From: DAHUYF01 sp035553515
GTDB lineage: Bacteria; Pseudomonadota; Alphaproteobacteria; ATCC43930; CGMCC-115725
Assembly (NCBI GenBank): GCA_035553515.1
Contig: DATNDG010000002.1
Location: forward strand, 4,234-68,233
DNA length: 64,000 bases
Reading direction: 5' to 3'
Position numbers and translations under genes: made by a program. Under the pieces are notes generated by a model that ran no database searches, was not told where the DNA came from, and worked only from the letters and a program-made list of their open reading frames with translations. Shown piece after piece: positions 17,791 through 27,888 of the stretch; the first letter of the stretch is position 1; each line of letters begins with the position of its first letter.

Positions 17791-18276
17791 ATGAGCACGG
17801 CGGATCTGGAGAACACGCTTTATCTCGACGTGCCCGCCGGCCGCGTCGTCATCGAGCTCAAGGCCGATCTCGCGCCCAACCATGTCGCGCGCATCAAGGA
17901 GCTGGCGCGCGAAGGTTTCTATGACGGCATCGTCTTTCACCGCGTCATCGACGGCTTCATGGCGCAGACCGGCGATCCGCGCGGCGACGGCACCGGCGGC
18001 TCCGGCCGCAAGCTCAAGGCCGAGTTCAATTCCGGCAAGCATGCGCGCGGCACCTGCTCGATGGCGCGCGCGCAGAGCCCCGACAGCGCCGACAGCCAGT
18101 TCTTCATCTGCTTCGCGCCGGCCCCCTTCCTCGACGGCAAGTACACGGTCTGGGGCCAGGTGGTCTCGGGCATGGAGCACATCGACGCGATCAAGAAGGG
18201 GGACGACGACGACAACGGCGCGGTCGACGATCCCGACAGCATTATCCGCCTCCAGGTGGCTGCCGACGCCAAGTAG
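17791..18276 (+). CDS. ppiB: Peptidyl-prolyl cis-trans isomerase, cyclophilin type, cytoplasmic
   Basis: 161 residues without a signal peptide. It has the same motifs as its neighbour (GFYDGIVFHRVIDGFMAQTG, ADSQFFICFAPAPFLDGKYT). GGAGG lies seven bases before the ATG at 17791, which decides the start over an upstream in-frame extension. Probably co-transcribed with the exported paralogue 63 bases upstream and possibly with the AmpG-like gene 21 bases downstream. Confidence 0.94.
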   Translation: MSTADLENTLYLDVPAGRVVIELKADLAPNHVARIKELAREGFYDGIVFHRVIDGFMAQTGDPRGDGTGGSGRKLKAEFNSGKHARGTCSMARAQSPDSADSQFFICFAPAPFLDGKYTVWGQVVSGMEHIDAIKKGDDDDNGAVDDPDSIIRLQVAADAK

Positions 18277-18297
18277 CCTGTCGCGCGGAGCGCGGCG

Positions 18298-19602
<1,305 letters not shown>

Positions 19603-19617
19603 CGCTCGTCAGCGCGC

Positions 19618-20319
19618 TCAGCCGATGCGCAGCAGCCAGGCGCGGTTCTCGTTGAGCCAGTCGCGGTGCCGCTCGACGTCCGGCACCAGCTTCTGCACCA
19701 GCTTCCAGAAGCGCGGCCCGTGATTCATCTCGACGAGATGCGCGACCTCGTGCGCCACGACGTAATGCAGCACCGCTTCGGGCGCCATGACCAGGCGCCA
19801 GGAGAAGGCCATGTTGCCATTGGCCGAGCAGCTGCCCCATCGGGTCGTCGTGTCGCGCACGCTGATGCGGCCGACCTCGCGATCGATGCGCGCGGCGAGA
19901 CGGCGCGCGCGGCGGGCGAACTCCTCGCGCGCCCGCTCCTTCAGGAAGTCGCGCACCCGCCGGGCAAGGTGCGGCGCCTCGCCGGTGACGCGCAGCTCGC
20001 TGCCCTCGGTCCACACCGGGCCCTTGCCGCGGGCGCGCGCGACCCGGCGGATGCGATGAGGCACGCCCAGGATCGGCACGCTCTCGCCCTCGGCGAAGGT
20101 GATGCGCGGCGGCAGGGCGGCCAGGCGGCTTTCAACCCAGTCGCGATTTGACCTAAGGAAATTCAACGCCCGCGGGAGGGGGGTCCGCGGCGGCAGGACC
20201 AGCTCGACGGCGTCGCCCACCGCATCGATCTTGAGCGCCAGGCGCCGGGCGCGCCGGCTCACCCTCACCCGCACCGGAACCTGCCCGACGCGGTGAGCGA
20301 GCTGCCTCGGCAGAGGCAT
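19618..20319 (-). CDS. YgjP-like (DUF45) zinc metallopeptidase domain protein
   Basis: About 233 residues. The zinc site HEVAHLVEMNH (HExxH plus a third His) lies at about residues 190-200, after RDTTTRWGSCSANGNMAFSW, the signature of the M48-related YgjP/DUF45 group. The N-terminal half is basic and has RARRLALKIDAVGDAVELVL, a usual feature. The start is uncertain: the ATG at 20319 is a reasonable fit, an upstream ATG at 20400 adds 27 residues. Convergent with ampG. Confidence 0.85.
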   Translation of the reverse strand: MPLPRQLAHRVGQVPVRVRVSRRARRLALKIDAVGDAVELVLPPRTPLPRALNFLRSNRDWVESRLAALPPRITFAEGESVPILGVPHRIRRVARARGKGPVWTEGSELRVTGEAPHLARRVRDFLKERAREEFARRARRLAARIDREVGRISVRDTTTRWGSCSANGNMAFSWRLVMAPEAVLHYVVAHEVAHLVEMNHGPRFWKLVQKLVPDVERHRDWLNENRAWLLRIG

Positions 20320-20438
20320 GCGAAACGGCGCTGCGGTCTTCACGGCTTCGTAAATACCCTGTCCCGAGCTTTGCCCGCAAGTGGGCAACAAGCTTAACAA
20401 AATCCGCTGCCGGCGCGGTTAACTTCGGTTACCGTCGG

Positions 20439-20467
20439 CAGTCATCTTCGCTTCACAAGCCTGTCGC
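20439..20467 (+). promoter_or_regulatory. Candidate Pho box upstream of ugpB
   Basis: Three copies of a seven-base unit occur with an exact 11-base period: CAGTCAT, GCTTCAC and CTGTCGC. PhoB sites are direct repeats of CTGTCAT/C with the same period, and ugp operons are classically PhoB-controlled. Each copy departs from consensus at one to three positions, so this is a weak but suggestive match. Confidence 0.4.
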
Positions 20468-20535
20468 AATCCGGCAAGGTTCGCTGCCTAGAACGTCGGC
20501 TTCGCCGCCGGAGCGGAGCAGGGGGAGGAATCCAA

Positions 20536-21858
20536 ATGTCCGTCGTGAAACGAGTCGTGCTCGCGATCGCGCTGCTGCTCCTTGCGGCGCCGGCGGGCTT
20601 CGCTGCCGATGCGCCGATCGAGATTCAATGGTGGCATGCGATGACCGGCGTCAACGCCGAGCTCGTCACCAAATTTGCGGACGAATTCGATCACAGCCAG
20701 GCGCGATACAAGATCGTGCCCGTCTTCAAGGGCAGCTATGCCGACACGATGCAGGCTGCGATCGCCGCCTATCGCGCCGGCGATCCGCCGGCGATCGTGC
20801 AGGTCTTCGAGGTCGGCACGGCAACGATGATGGCGGCGAAAGGCGCGATAAAGCCGGTCTATCAGCTGATGGCGGACGCGCACGAGACATTCGACCCGAA
20901 AGCCTACCTGCCGGCGGTCACCAGCTATTTCAGCACGCCGGACGGCAAGATGCTGTCGCTGCCCTTCAACAGCTCGACGGCGATCCTCTATTACAACAAG
21001 GCCGCCTTCACCAAGGCCGGGCTCGATCCCTCGAAGCCGCCCAAGACCTGGCCCGAGGTCTTCGCCGACGCCAAGAAGATCCGTGCCGCCGGATATTCCT
21101 GCGGCTTCACCACCTCCTGGCTCTCTTGGATCCAGATCGAGCAGTTCAGCGCCTGGCATAACCTGCCGATCGGCACCAAGGCGAACGGCATGGCGGGCAC
21201 GGACACCGTGCTCACCTTCAATAATCCGACGGTCGTCCGTCACATCGCCAATCTGGTGGCGGCTGAGAAAGACGGCAGCTTCGTCTATGGCGGCCGGACC
21301 ATGGAGCCCGACCAGAAGTTCATCAGCGGCGAGTGCGGAATGACGTTCAATTCCTCGGGCTTCTACGGTCTCGCCCAAGCCGGCGCGAAATTCCCCTTCG
21401 GCGTCGGCGAGCTGCCCTACTATCCCGACGTCAAGGGCGCGCCGCAGAACTCGATCATCGGCGGCGCCAGTCTCTGGGTGATGGGCGGCAAATCGCCTGA
21501 GGTCTACAAGGGTGTCGCCGAGTTCCTGAGCTTCCTGTCGCAGACGCCGCAACAGCTGCGTTGGCACGAGGCGACCGGCTATCTGCCGATCACCAAGGCG
21601 GCCTATGAAGCGGCGAAAGCGAGCGGCTTCTATGCGAAGCATCCGGGAACCGAGCTGCCGGTCATCCAGATGATCGGCAAGCCGCCCACCGAAAATTCGC
21701 GCGGCCTGCGCTTCGGCAATTTCGTCCAGATCCGTGATGTCATCGCCGAGGAGCTGGAAAATGCCTTCGCCCACAAGAAGACGCCGAAGCAGGCGCTGGA
21801 CGACGCGGTAAGCCGCGGCAACACGCTGCTGCGCCAGTTCGAGGCGGCGACGAAGTAA
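20536..21858 (+). CDS. ugpB: sn-glycerol-3-phosphate ABC transporter, periplasmic binding protein
   Basis: 440 residues with a signal peptide cleaved after PAGFA. The mature protein begins ADAPIEIQWWHAMTGVNAEL, the typical UgpB opening. Further conserved stretches are FNSSTAILYYNKAAFTKAGL, GYSCGFTTSWLSWIQIEQFS and LPYYPDVKGAPQNSIIGGAS. It binds glycerol-3-phosphate and its diesters in the periplasm. GGGGGAGGAA precedes the ATG. First gene of ugpBAEC. Confidence 0.95.
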   Translation: MSVVKRVVLAIALLLLAAPAGFAADAPIEIQWWHAMTGVNAELVTKFADEFDHSQARYKIVPVFKGSYADTMQAAIAAYRAGDPPAIVQVFEVGTATMMAAKGAIKPVYQLMADAHETFDPKAYLPAVTSYFSTPDGKMLSLPFNSSTAILYYNKAAFTKAGLDPSKPPKTWPEVFADAKKIRAAGYSCGFTTSWLSWIQIEQFSAWHNLPIGTKANGMAGTDTVLTFNNPTVVRHIANLVAAEKDGSFVYGGRTMEPDQKFISGECGMTFNSSGFYGLAQAGAKFPFGVGELPYYPDVKGAPQNSIIGGASLWVMGGKSPEVYKGVAEFLSFLSQTPQQLRWHEATGYLPITKAAYEAAKASGFYAKHPGTELPVIQMIGKPPTENSRGLRFGNFVQIRDVIAEELENAFAHKKTPKQALDDAVSRGNTLLRQFEAATK

Positions 21859-21889
21859 CGCCGGAATGCACATGGCGGCCTGGTAAGCA

Positions 21890-22771
21890 ATGCAGCGGCG
21901 CGTCGTCTTCCGCGGCAAGGCGCTGCCCTATCTGCTGGTCGCACCGCAGCTCGTGGTGACGCTGGTCTTCTTCTTCTGGCCGGCGGCGCAGGCCTTCTGG
22001 CAGTCGATGCACCGCGAGGATCCCTTCGGGCTTTCCTCGCGGTTCGTGGGCCTCGCCAATTATGCGGCGGTGCTGAGCAATCCCGACTATATCGCCTCGA
22101 TCCAGCGCACGATGGTGTTCAGCGCCGCGGTCACCGTACTGGTGCTGGTGCCGTCGCTGCTCCTGGCGGTCATGGCAGATCGCGTCATCCGCGCCGCCGC
22201 CGCCTATAAGACCGTGCTGCTCCTGCCTTACGCGGTGGCGCCGGCCGTGGCGGGGGTGCTCTGGCTCTTCCTGCTCTATCCCGGGGTCGGCCCCATCGCC
22301 CACGCGCTCTCCTGGCTGGGCATTGACTGGAACTATCTCCTGAATGGCGGCCAGGCGATGATGCTGGTCATCGTCATCGCCGCCTGGAAGCAGCTCAGCT
22401 ACAACTTCCTGTTCTTCCTGGCGGGGCTGCAGTCGATTCCGAAATCGCTGCTCGAGGCGGCGGCAATGGACGGTGCCGGCCGCACGCGGCGCTTCTGGAC
22501 CATCGTCTTCCCGCTGCTGTCGCCGACGGTCTTCTTCCTGGTCATCGTCGACCTCGTCTACGCCTTCTTCGACACCTTCGGCATCATCCGCAGCGTCACC
22601 TTGGGCGGTCCCGGAAAATCGACCGAGATCCTTGTCTACAAGGTCTACTACGACGGCGTCGTCGCCCTCGATCTCGGCGGCTCTTCGGCGCAATCGATCA
22701 TCTTGATGGCGATCGTCGTGGCGCTGACCGCGCTGCAGTTCCGCTATGTCGAGCGCAAGGTGCATTACTGA
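21890..22771 (+). CDS. ugpA: sn-glycerol-3-phosphate ABC transporter permease UgpA
   Basis: 293 residues, MalF-type inner-membrane permease with six hydrophobic segments. The EAA loop reads EAAAMDGAGRTRRFWTIVFP. The N-terminus has LPYLLVAPQLVVTLVFFFWP. It follows ugpB by 31 bases and its stop overlaps the ugpE ATG (TGATG), which points to coupled translation. Confidence 0.94.
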   Translation: MQRRVVFRGKALPYLLVAPQLVVTLVFFFWPAAQAFWQSMHREDPFGLSSRFVGLANYAAVLSNPDYIASIQRTMVFSAAVTVLVLVPSLLLAVMADRVIRAAAAYKTVLLLPYAVAPAVAGVLWLFLLYPGVGPIAHALSWLGIDWNYLLNGGQAMMLVIVIAAWKQLSYNFLFFLAGLQSIPKSLLEAAAMDGAGRTRRFWTIVFPLLSPTVFFLVIVDLVYAFFDTFGIIRSVTLGGPGKSTEILVYKVYYDGVVALDLGGSSAQSIILMAIVVALTALQFRYVERKVHY

Positions 22772-23616
22772 TGGAGCGGCGCCGGGCAGCGCAAGACCTC
22801 CTGCCGCACCTCATCCTGTGGGGCGGCATCGCCATCGTCGCCTTCCCGATCTACATGACCTTCGTCGCCTCGAGCCTGACGCAAGAGGACATCCTCGCCG
22901 GCATGCCGCTTCTGCCAGGACCGCATCTGGTCGCCAACTATCGCGAGGCGCTGTTTCGCGGCGTCGTCGCGACCAGCGGCATCTCGGTCCTGCGGATGCT
23001 GTGGAACTCGCTGGTCATGGCGCTCATCATCGCCGTTGGCAAGATCTTCATCTCGCTGCTCTCCGCCTATGCCGTGGTGTTCTTTCGTTTTCCACTGCGC
23101 ATGACCGTCTTCTGGATGATCTTCGTCACCCTGATGCTCCCGGTCGAGGTGCGCATCGTGCCGACCTACCAGGTGGTGGCCGAGCTCGGCATGATCGACA
23201 GCATGGCCGGTCTCACCATCCCGCTGATTGCCTCGGCGACAGCGACCCTGCTGTTCCGGCAGTTCTTCCTTACCATCCCCGACGAACTCGTCGAGGCGGC
23301 GAAGATCGACGGCGCGGGCCCGCTGCGCTTTCTCGTCGACACGGTCGTGCCGCTGTCGCGCACCAATCTCGCGGCGCTCTTCGTTATTCTCTTCATTTAC
23401 GGCTGGAACCAGTTCCTCTGGCCGCTGCTGATCACCAACAGTCCGAAAATGACGACGATCGTCATCGGCTTGACACAGATGATCGGCCTCGGCGAAGGCC
23501 GCACCGACTGGGACATCGTCATGGCGACGACGCTGCTCGCCATGCTGCCGCCGGCGCTGATCGTGCTGCTGATGCAGCGCTGGTTCGTCAAAGGGCTGGT
23601 GGAGAGCGAGAAGTAA
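22771..23616 (+). CDS. ugpE: sn-glycerol-3-phosphate ABC transporter permease UgpE
   Basis: 281 residues, MalG-type permease. Conserved stretches are LMLPVEVRIVPTYQVVAELG, the EAA loop EAAKIDGAGPLRFLVDTVVP and YGWNQFLWPLLITNSPKMTT. It starts inside the ugpA stop and its TAA overlaps the ugpC ATG (TAATG), so ugpA, ugpE and ugpC form a tightly coupled unit. Confidence 0.94.
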   Translation: MERRRAAQDLLPHLILWGGIAIVAFPIYMTFVASSLTQEDILAGMPLLPGPHLVANYREALFRGVVATSGISVLRMLWNSLVMALIIAVGKIFISLLSAYAVVFFRFPLRMTVFWMIFVTLMLPVEVRIVPTYQVVAELGMIDSMAGLTIPLIASATATLLFRQFFLTIPDELVEAAKIDGAGPLRFLVDTVVPLSRTNLAALFVILFIYGWNQFLWPLLITNSPKMTTIVIGLTQMIGLGEGRTDWDIVMATTLLAMLPPALIVLLMQRWFVKGLVESEK

Positions 23617-24680
23617 TGGGCGAGGTGACGCTGCGCGCGGTGCGAAAATCCTATGGCGCGACCGAGGTCGTCCATGGCGTCTCCTGCGACATCGCCGACG
23701 GCGAGCTCGTCGTCATCGTCGGCCCCTCGGGCTGCGGCAAGTCGACCCTGCTGCGCATGGTCGCCGGGCTCGAGGAGATCACCGCGGGGGAGATCCTGAT
23801 CGGCGGCAAGGTCGTGAATGCGGTCGAGCCCAAGGACCGCGACATCGCCATGGTCTTCCAGAACTACGCGCTCTACCCGCACATGACGGTGCGCGACAAC
23901 ATGGCCTATGGGCTCAAGATCCGGCGCCTGGCGCGCGCCGAGGTCGAGGCGCGCGTCAGGCGCGCCGCGGGCATCCTGCAGATCGAGGCGCTGCTCGACC
24001 GCAAGCCGCGCCAGCTCTCCGGCGGCCAGCGTCAGCGCGTGGCGATGGGCCGTGCCATCGTCCGCGATCCCCAGGTCTTCCTGTTCGACGAGCCGCTCTC
24101 CAATCTCGATGCGCAGCTCCGCGTGCAGATGCGGGTCGAGATCAGGCGGCTGCAGCAATCGCTCGGCACCACCTCGATCTATGTGACGCATGACCAGGTC
24201 GAGGCGATGACCTTGGCCGATCGGCTCATCGTCATGCGCGGCGGGGTGGCCGAGCAGATCGGGCCGCCGTTGCTGCTCTACGAGCGGCCGGCAACCGTCT
24301 TCGTTGCCGCTTTCATCGGCTCGCCGGCGATGAACCTGCTGCCCGCGGTCGCGTCGGAGGACGCGGTCGTGCTTGCCGGCGGCGCAAGGCTGCCGCTGCC
24401 CGCCGACCGCGCCGGCCTTGCCGCCGATAGGCCGGTGACGCTCGGCATCCGTCCGGAGCATCTGGTGGCCGGCGACGGCCCCGCCACGATCGAGGTCAGG
24501 GTGGAGCTCGCCGAGATGCTCGGCGCCGACACCATCCTCCATGGGCGCCTCGGCGACGGCTCGCTGCTTCAGGCGCGACTGCCCGGCGCTGAGCGCGCCC
24601 AGCCGGGCGAGCGCATGCGGCTTGCCGTCGATCCGCGCCAGCTCCATGTCTTTGACAGGGAAAGCGGCAAGCGGATCTGA
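23616..24680 (+). CDS. ugpC: sn-glycerol-3-phosphate ABC transporter ATP-binding protein
   Basis: 354 residues, MalK/CUT1-type ATPase. Walker A is GPSGCGKSTLL near residue 36, the Q-loop FQNYALYPHMTVRDNMAYGL, the signature LSGGQRQRVAMGRAI, Walker B VFLFDEPLSNLD, then the H-loop YVTHDQVEAM. The C-terminal TOBE-like domain includes TLGIRPEHLV. An in-frame open frame extends back to 22746, but that part is ugpE read in the wrong frame. No ugpQ phosphodiesterase follows. Confidence 0.95.
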   Translation: MGEVTLRAVRKSYGATEVVHGVSCDIADGELVVIVGPSGCGKSTLLRMVAGLEEITAGEILIGGKVVNAVEPKDRDIAMVFQNYALYPHMTVRDNMAYGLKIRRLARAEVEARVRRAAGILQIEALLDRKPRQLSGGQRQRVAMGRAIVRDPQVFLFDEPLSNLDAQLRVQMRVEIRRLQQSLGTTSIYVTHDQVEAMTLADRLIVMRGGVAEQIGPPLLLYERPATVFVAAFIGSPAMNLLPAVASEDAVVLAGGARLPLPADRAGLAADRPVTLGIRPEHLVAGDGPATIEVRVELAEMLGADTILHGRLGDGSLLQARLPGAERAQPGERMRLAVDPRQLHVFDRESGKRI

Positions 24681-24692
24681 AAGGAGCGTGCG

Positions 24693-25163
24693 ATGGCGCA
24701 AGCGGCGAAACCGATGCCCGAGGGCTATCACACCGTCACCCCCTATCTCATCGTCAAAGGCGGCAGCGCGGCCATCGCCTTCTACCAGGAGGCGTTCGGC
24801 GCCAAGGAGGTCATGCGCCTCGAAATGCCCGGCGGCCGCGTCGGCCATGCCGAGCTGCAGATCGGCGATTCCCGCATCATGCTCGCGGACGAGCATCCGG
24901 AGCTGCAGGCGTTGAGCCCGAAGACGATCGGCGGCTCGCCGATCACGCTGCACGTCTATGTCGAGAATTCCGACGCGACCGTCGAGCGTGCGGTAGCCGC
25001 GGGGGCGAAGCTCATCCGCCCGGTCGCCGATCAGTTCTACGGTGACCGCACCGGCGGCGTCGAGGACCCGTTCGGCCATCGCTGGTTCGTCGCCACGCAC
25101 AAGGAAGATCTGAGCTTCGACGAAATCCGCGAGCGGGCGGCGGCGCAGGCGCGCAAGTCCTAG
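24693..25163 (+). CDS. VOC-superfamily (PhnB/glyoxalase-like) protein
   Basis: 156 residues in the paired beta-alpha-beta-beta-beta fold of the VOC superfamily. It opens GYHTVTPYLIVKGGSAAIAF with YQEAFGAKEVMRLEMPGGRV next, and ends with FYGDRTGGVEDPFGHRWFVA, typical of PhnB-like proteins. Enzymatic activity is not assigned. AAGGAG precedes the ATG; the gene starts 12 bases after ugpC and may be read from the ugp transcript. Confidence 0.87.
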   Translation: MAQAAKPMPEGYHTVTPYLIVKGGSAAIAFYQEAFGAKEVMRLEMPGGRVGHAELQIGDSRIMLADEHPELQALSPKTIGGSPITLHVYVENSDATVERAVAAGAKLIRPVADQFYGDRTGGVEDPFGHRWFVATHKEDLSFDEIRERAAAQARKS

Positions 25164-25167
25164 AAGC

Positions 25168-26076
25168 CTAGGCTCCGCGCTTCGCCAGCACCTCTTTGAG
25201 ATAGTCGCCGAGCCGGCGGAACTCGGCCTTGCGCGCCGAGCTCGGCCGCCATGCGAGCGCGATGCTGCGCGAGGGATCGCCGGTAAGCGGCCGCACCACC
25301 AGTCCGGAGCCCCCGATGATCTCGCTCGCCACCGCCATCTCCGGCACCAGGGTGATGCCGACGCCGCCCGCCGCCATATGCAGCAGAGTACCGAGACTGG
25401 TGCCCTGGAAGACCTCGTTGCGATCGGGCCCGGCCAGCCGGCAGGCCTCGAGCGCATGGCTCCTGAGGCAGTGGCCGTCTTCCATCAGCAGCAGCTCCTC
25501 GCCGGCGAGCTCGGCGGTATCGACGCGTTTGCGCCGCGCCAGGCGATGCTCCTTCGGCAGGGCGAGCAGAATGCGATCCTGGCCGAGCACCATGGTTTCG
25601 AGCCCGCCCAGGGCGTAAGGCAGTGCGATCAGCGCGAGGTCGAGCTGGCCCTGCTCGAGCTTCGCCAGCAAAAGCGCCGTCTGCTCCTCGCGCAGATAGA
25701 GCCTGAGCTTGGGGAAGCGCTTGGTGAGCCCCGGCATCGCCGCCGGCACGAGATAGGCGCCGATGGTGGGAATGACGCCGAGCCGGAGCGGCCCCACAAG
25801 CGGTTCCCGGCCGGCTTTCGCCAGCTCGGCAAGCTCCTCGGCGTCGCGCAGCAAGCGTCGGCCGCGCTCGACGATCTCCTCGCCGAGCGGGGTCAGCATC
25901 ACATGCCGGCGCGTGCGCTCGACCAGGCTCACCCCGAGGCGCTCCTCCAGCTCCTTGATGCCGGCGCTGAGCGTCGACTGGGTGACGGCGCAGGCCTCGG
26001 CCGCGCGCCCGAAATGCCGCTCCTCGGCGAGCGCGGCGAGGAAGCGGAGCTGTTGCAGGCTGGGCAGCGGCGTCAT
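25168..26076 (-). CDS. oxyR: Hydrogen-peroxide-sensing LysR regulator OxyR
   Basis: 302 residues. The N-terminal winged helix (LQQLRFLAALAEERHFGRAA, then CAVTQSTLSAGIKELEERLG) is the OxyR subtype. The sensor domain contains the redox pair in MEDGHCLRSHALEACRLAG, with nine residues between the two cysteines as in E. coli OxyR. Divergent from ahpC by 101 bases, so it very likely controls ahpCD and perhaps dps in response to peroxide. Confidence 0.93.
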   Translation of the reverse strand: MTPLPSLQQLRFLAALAEERHFGRAAEACAVTQSTLSAGIKELEERLGVSLVERTRRHVMLTPLGEEIVERGRRLLRDAEELAELAKAGREPLVGPLRLGVIPTIGAYLVPAAMPGLTKRFPKLRLYLREEQTALLLAKLEQGQLDLALIALPYALGGLETMVLGQDRILLALPKEHRLARRKRVDTAELAGEELLLMEDGHCLRSHALEACRLAGPDRNEVFQGTSLGTLLHMAAGGVGITLVPEMAVASEIIGGSGLVVRPLTGDPSRSIALAWRPSSARKAEFRRLGDYLKEVLAKRGA

Positions 26077-26144
26077 CGAGATATACGATGGTAAGTGGGA
26101 ATATTATTCATTGGATCGATCAGTGATGTAGGCGCATCTATCCC

Positions 26145-26167
26145 CCACGGCAACCCTTTTTCCGTGG
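26145..26167 (+). promoter_or_regulatory. Inverted repeat in the ahpC leader
   Basis: Arms CCACGG (26145-26150) and CCGTGG (26162-26167) flank an 11-base loop and end inside the ahpC ribosome site (GTGGAGG). It may be a leader hairpin or an operator; no independent support. Confidence 0.3.
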
Positions 26168-26177
26168 AGGTTTTCAC

Positions 26178-26717
26178 ATGCTGACCGTCGGCGACAAATT
26201 CCCCGCCTTCGCCCTGACTGCCGTCAATGGCACCGATCCGAAATCGGCCTTCGCGCCGGTAAGCAATGAAAGCTATGCCGGCAAGTGGCTGGTGCTGTTC
26301 GCCTGGCCCAAGGACTTCACCTTCGTTTGCCCGACCGAGATCGTGGGCTTCGACGAGATCGCGGGCGAGTTCCGCGACCGCGATGCGCAGCTCCTCGGGC
26401 TCTCGATCGACAGTGAGTTCGTTCACCTCGCCTGGCGGCAGAGTCGCTCCGATCTCGGCAAGGTGAGCTTCCCGTGGCTTGCCGACATCAGGCGCGAGCT
26501 CAGCGACGCCCTCGGCATTCTCGACAGGCAGGAGGGGGTTGCGCTGCGCGCCACCTTCATCGTCGATCCGCAGGGCGTGATCCGCTTCGTCTCGGCGAAC
26601 GATCTCAGCGTCGGCCGCAATCCGCAGGAAGTGCTGCGCGTGCTCGACGCGCTGCAGACCGACGAGCTCTGCCCCTGCAACTGGCAGAAGGGCGAGGAAA
26701 CCCTCAAGGCTGCCTGA
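26178..26717 (+). CDS. ahpC: Peroxiredoxin AhpC
   Basis: 179 residues. Two-Cys peroxiredoxin reducing hydrogen peroxide and organic hydroperoxides. The peroxidatic cysteine is Cys51 in FTFVCPTEIVGFDEIAGEF. The C-terminal part carries ELCPCNWQKG, with Cys165 and Cys167 as resolving cysteines, the arrangement of AhpC enzymes that use AhpD. GTGGAGG lies upstream of the ATG. Followed by ahpD and divergent from oxyR. Confidence 0.95.
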   Translation: MLTVGDKFPAFALTAVNGTDPKSAFAPVSNESYAGKWLVLFAWPKDFTFVCPTEIVGFDEIAGEFRDRDAQLLGLSIDSEFVHLAWRQSRSDLGKVSFPWLADIRRELSDALGILDRQEGVALRATFIVDPQGVIRFVSANDLSVGRNPQEVLRVLDALQTDELCPCNWQKGEETLKAA

Positions 26718-26787
26718 TCCGGCGGAAAGAGGCGGGGTCGCTCGCCCCGCCTCGCCCGACCGCCCCCGCACCCAAGGAGACAGTTCG

Positions 26788-27321
26788 ATGACCATCGATG
26801 CCATCAAGGAAGCGCTGCCCGATTACGCCAAGGATCTGCGTCTCAACCTCTCGTCGCTGCTAAGCGACGGCGTGCTGACCGAGCAGCAGCGCTGGGGGAC
26901 GCTGCTTGCGACCGCACTGGCCGCGCGCAATCTCGCGCTCATCGCCGCGATCTCCGCCGAGGCCGCGCAGCACTTGGCGCCGCCGGCGATTGCCGCCGCG
27001 AAGGCGGCAGCGTCGATCATGGCGATGAACAACATCTACTACCGCTTCACCCATCTCGCCTCCGACCCGGATTATGCGACGATGCCGGCACGGCTCCGGA
27101 TGAACGTCATCGCCAATCCCGGCGTCGACAAAGCGGATTTCGAGCTGTGGTCGCTTGCCGTCTCGGCGATCAATGGCTGCGGCAGGTGCATCGACGCCCA
27201 CGATCAGGTGCTGCGCAAGGCGGGCGTCTCGCGCGAGGCGATCCAGCAAGCGGTGCGCATCGCCTCGGTGATCCATGCCGTCGCCGCCACGCTCGACGGC
27301 GAGGCGAGCCTCGCCGCCTGA
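26788..27321 (+). CDS. ahpD: Alkyl hydroperoxide reductase AhpD
   Basis: 177 residues, all-helical CMD-fold protein that reduces AhpC. The active-site motif INGCGRCIDAHDQVL contains Cys131 and Cys134 with the Glu/His partners of AhpD. AAGGAG precedes the ATG. 70 bases after ahpC; functional partner of that gene. Confidence 0.95.
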   Translation: MTIDAIKEALPDYAKDLRLNLSSLLSDGVLTEQQRWGTLLATALAARNLALIAAISAEAAQHLAPPAIAAAKAAASIMAMNNIYYRFTHLASDPDYATMPARLRMNVIANPGVDKADFELWSLAVSAINGCGRCIDAHDQVLRKAGVSREAIQQAVRIASVIHAVAATLDGEASLAA

Positions 27322-27363
27322 TTGAAGCACATCGCGACCAGACTCTGAGCAAGGAGGGAAACC

Positions 27364-27834
27364 ATGTCCGCCTATCACAACCACCAGAAAGCCCGTCAGG
27401 AGAGCGCCGCCGTACTGGGACGGCTGCTCGCCGATACCTACAGCCTCTATCTGAAGACCCAGGGCTTTCACTGGAACGTCGCGGGGCCGCGCTTCTGCGA
27501 TCTGCACAAGCTCTTCGAGGAACAGTATGGCGAGCTCGCCGCAGCCAATGACGAGATCGCCGAGCGGATTCGCGCGCTCGGCGTGAAGGCGCCGGCAAGC
27601 TACAGCGAGTTCAAGACCCTCGCCTCGATCGCCGAGGAGAGCGGCGCGCCCGCGGCAGAGGAGATGCTGCGCCAGCTTCTTGCCGACAACCGCAGCGCGG
27701 CCCGCACCGCCCGCGCCGTCGTCGAAGCGGCGGAAGCGAACGAGGACGTCGGTACCGCCGACCTCGCCACCCAGCGCATCCGCAGCCACGAAAAAGCCGC
27801 CTGGATGCTGGAGGTGCTGCTGGCCCGCTCCTAG
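27364..27834 (+). CDS. dps: DNA-protection ferritin-like protein Dps
   Basis: 156 residues. The Dps ferroxidase motif is seen in LKTQGFHWNVAGPRFCDLHK followed by LFEEQYGELAAANDEIAERI. Dps dodecamers oxidise and store iron and shield DNA from peroxide. It has its own AAGGAGG site and lies 42 bases after ahpD, so it probably belongs to the OxyR-linked peroxide group. Confidence 0.94.
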   Translation: MSAYHNHQKARQESAAVLGRLLADTYSLYLKTQGFHWNVAGPRFCDLHKLFEEQYGELAAANDEIAERIRALGVKAPASYSEFKTLASIAEESGAPAAEEMLRQLLADNRSAARTARAVVEAAEANEDVGTADLATQRIRSHEKAAWMLEVLLARS

Positions 27835-27888
27835 CCCGATGCGATCGGCTCCCGCCGCTTCCTGCCGCCGGGGGCCGGTCGACGGGAG

